Assembly (NCBI GenBank): GCA_016789485.1
Contig: JAEURE010000192.1
Location: forward strand, 1-5,785
Reading direction: 5' to 3'
Source of the DNA: Anaerolineales bacterium
GTDB lineage: Bacteria; Chloroflexota; Anaerolineae; Anaerolineales; Villigracilaceae
Length of the DNA stretch: 5,785 bases
A program made the translations under genes and the position numbers. Shown here piece by piece: positions 5,308 through 5,785 of this stretch. The notes under the pieces were generated by a model that was not told where the DNA came from, made no database searches, and was given only the letters and a program-made list of their open reading frames with translations. Numbering within the stretch: position 1 is the first letter of the stretch; each line of letters opens with the position of its first letter.

Positions 5308-5785
5308 TTAATTGCAAACTGGAATTGTGTCGGGATTGATATTTGCATTCAGCGGCAATCCAAAATAGGGAGTCGGGTCGTAGGTGTTTTCGATATCCAG
5401 CTCATTCTTGAATTTTCCGAAGCCATCATCTTCTACAATCGAAATATGCAAATGTACTCCTACAGGGTTGTTCGGGTCACCGGAGTAATTTCCCTGATAG
5501 CCAAGTAGTGTGCCAGCTTCCACAAAAACTTCTTTTGTCCCTGCAGGGAAATCGGAAGAGATAAAAGAATTCCCTTGCGGGTCTGCCATGTGAGTATAGT
5601 ACACCCAGATCTGCCGAGAGGTTTGCAGCGGGTCTTCCGGCACGCGGATGATGACCGTGGATATCCAGTCTGCTTCACGGGTAAGGTACCCAGAGTAGGC
5701 GGCTACAACAGGTGTGACGCCGACATCTGTCCCTGCGAAAATGTCCAGGCCGGAGTGGCGGTGACCGGGGCGGAATGAATCGTCC
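5308..5785 (-). CDS. M23 family (LytM-type) zinc metallopeptidase, 5' end outside window
   Basis: The frame is open through the right edge, so the N terminus, including any signal peptide or membrane anchor, is not visible. The 158 residues present hold the complete LytM catalytic core. H-x3-D is in RHSGLDIFAGTDVG (His at complement 5755-5757, Asp at 5743-5745). The downstream histidine is in YYTHMAD (complement 5590-5592), and the final H-x-H is in VGVHLHISI (complement 5452-5454 and 5446-5448). GTLLGYQGN matches the family's G-x-x-I-G-x-x-G-x-T-G strand. These peptidases cut peptidoglycan peptide cross-bridges outside the cytoplasm or serve as inactive activators; with all zinc ligands intact this one is expected to be active. 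The C-terminal tail after DPTPYFG is short and contains no further domain. The stop lies 15 bases before the dehydrogenase start, consistent with one transcript. The GTG at complement 5641-5643 is internal and not a start, because the catalytic HSGLD lies upstream of it. Confidence 0.92.
   Translation of the reverse strand, partial: DDSFRPGHRHSGLDIFAGTDVGVTPVVAAYSGYLTREADWISTVIIRVPEDPLQTSRQIWVYYTHMADPQGNSFISSDFPAGTKEVFVEAGTLLGYQGNYSGDPNNPVGVHLHISIVEDDGFGKFKNELDIENTYDPTPYFGLPLNANINPDTIPVCN

Noticed and set aside
5308..5643. GTG at complement 5641-5643 as the start of the M23 peptidase
   Set aside because: The essential HSGLD zinc-ligand motif lies upstream in the same uninterrupted frame, so the gene continues beyond the right edge.
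1..5785. CRISPR array, tRNA, rRNA, integrase, toxin-antitoxin or phage-defence genes
   Set aside because: Looked for by eye on both strands and none seen; every long open frame with domain character is accounted for by the listed genes.

Overview
The window reads as a stretch of ordinary bacterial chromosome with moderate GC content. The protein sequences look most like those of Chloroflexota, class Anaerolineae. That placement is an inference from protein flavour, an archaeal-type endonuclease IV-like protein next to a Gram-positive-style pgpH-ybeY-dgkA cluster, and a dispersed-repeat motif; no phylogenetic marker is present. I see no rRNA, tRNA, CRISPR array, transposase, phage or plasmid gene.

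Plus strand, 1-2777: four tightly packed co-directional genes. The first is the C-terminal half of a PgpH-type membrane HD phosphohydrolase (open at the left edge), followed by YbeY endoribonuclease, a DgkA/undecaprenol kinase-type lipid kinase, and a TIM-barrel protein of the endonuclease IV superfamily. The first three are joined by 4-base start/stop overlaps (ATGA, GTGA), and the fourth starts 19 bases after dgkA behind a GGAG ribosome binding site. pgpH-ybeY-dgkA is a classic bacterial neighbourhood combining c-di-AMP turnover, rRNA/ribosome quality control and lipid-carrier phosphorylation. The usual followers cdd/era are absent here and a DNA-repair-like gene takes their place.

Minus strand, 2772-5785, read right to left: a zinc M23 (LytM-type) peptidase open at the right edge, a compact 200-residue short-chain dehydrogenase, a DinB-fold protein overlapping it by 4 bases, then an orphan NarL/LuxR-type response regulator with its own candidate promoter and a clear intrinsic terminator. 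Beyond the terminator lies an 83-base imperfect inverted-repeat element, and then a GNAT acetyltransferase. The GNAT gene converges on the TIM-barrel gene so closely that their stop codons interlock within 6 bases.

No convincing new multi-gene system is visible. The observations most worth checking are the repeat element abutting the GNAT ribosome binding site, the short-chain dehydrogenase that lacks the usual substrate-binding lobe, the endonuclease IV-like protein with one changed metal position, the interlocked convergent stops, and the compound terminator behind the response regulator.
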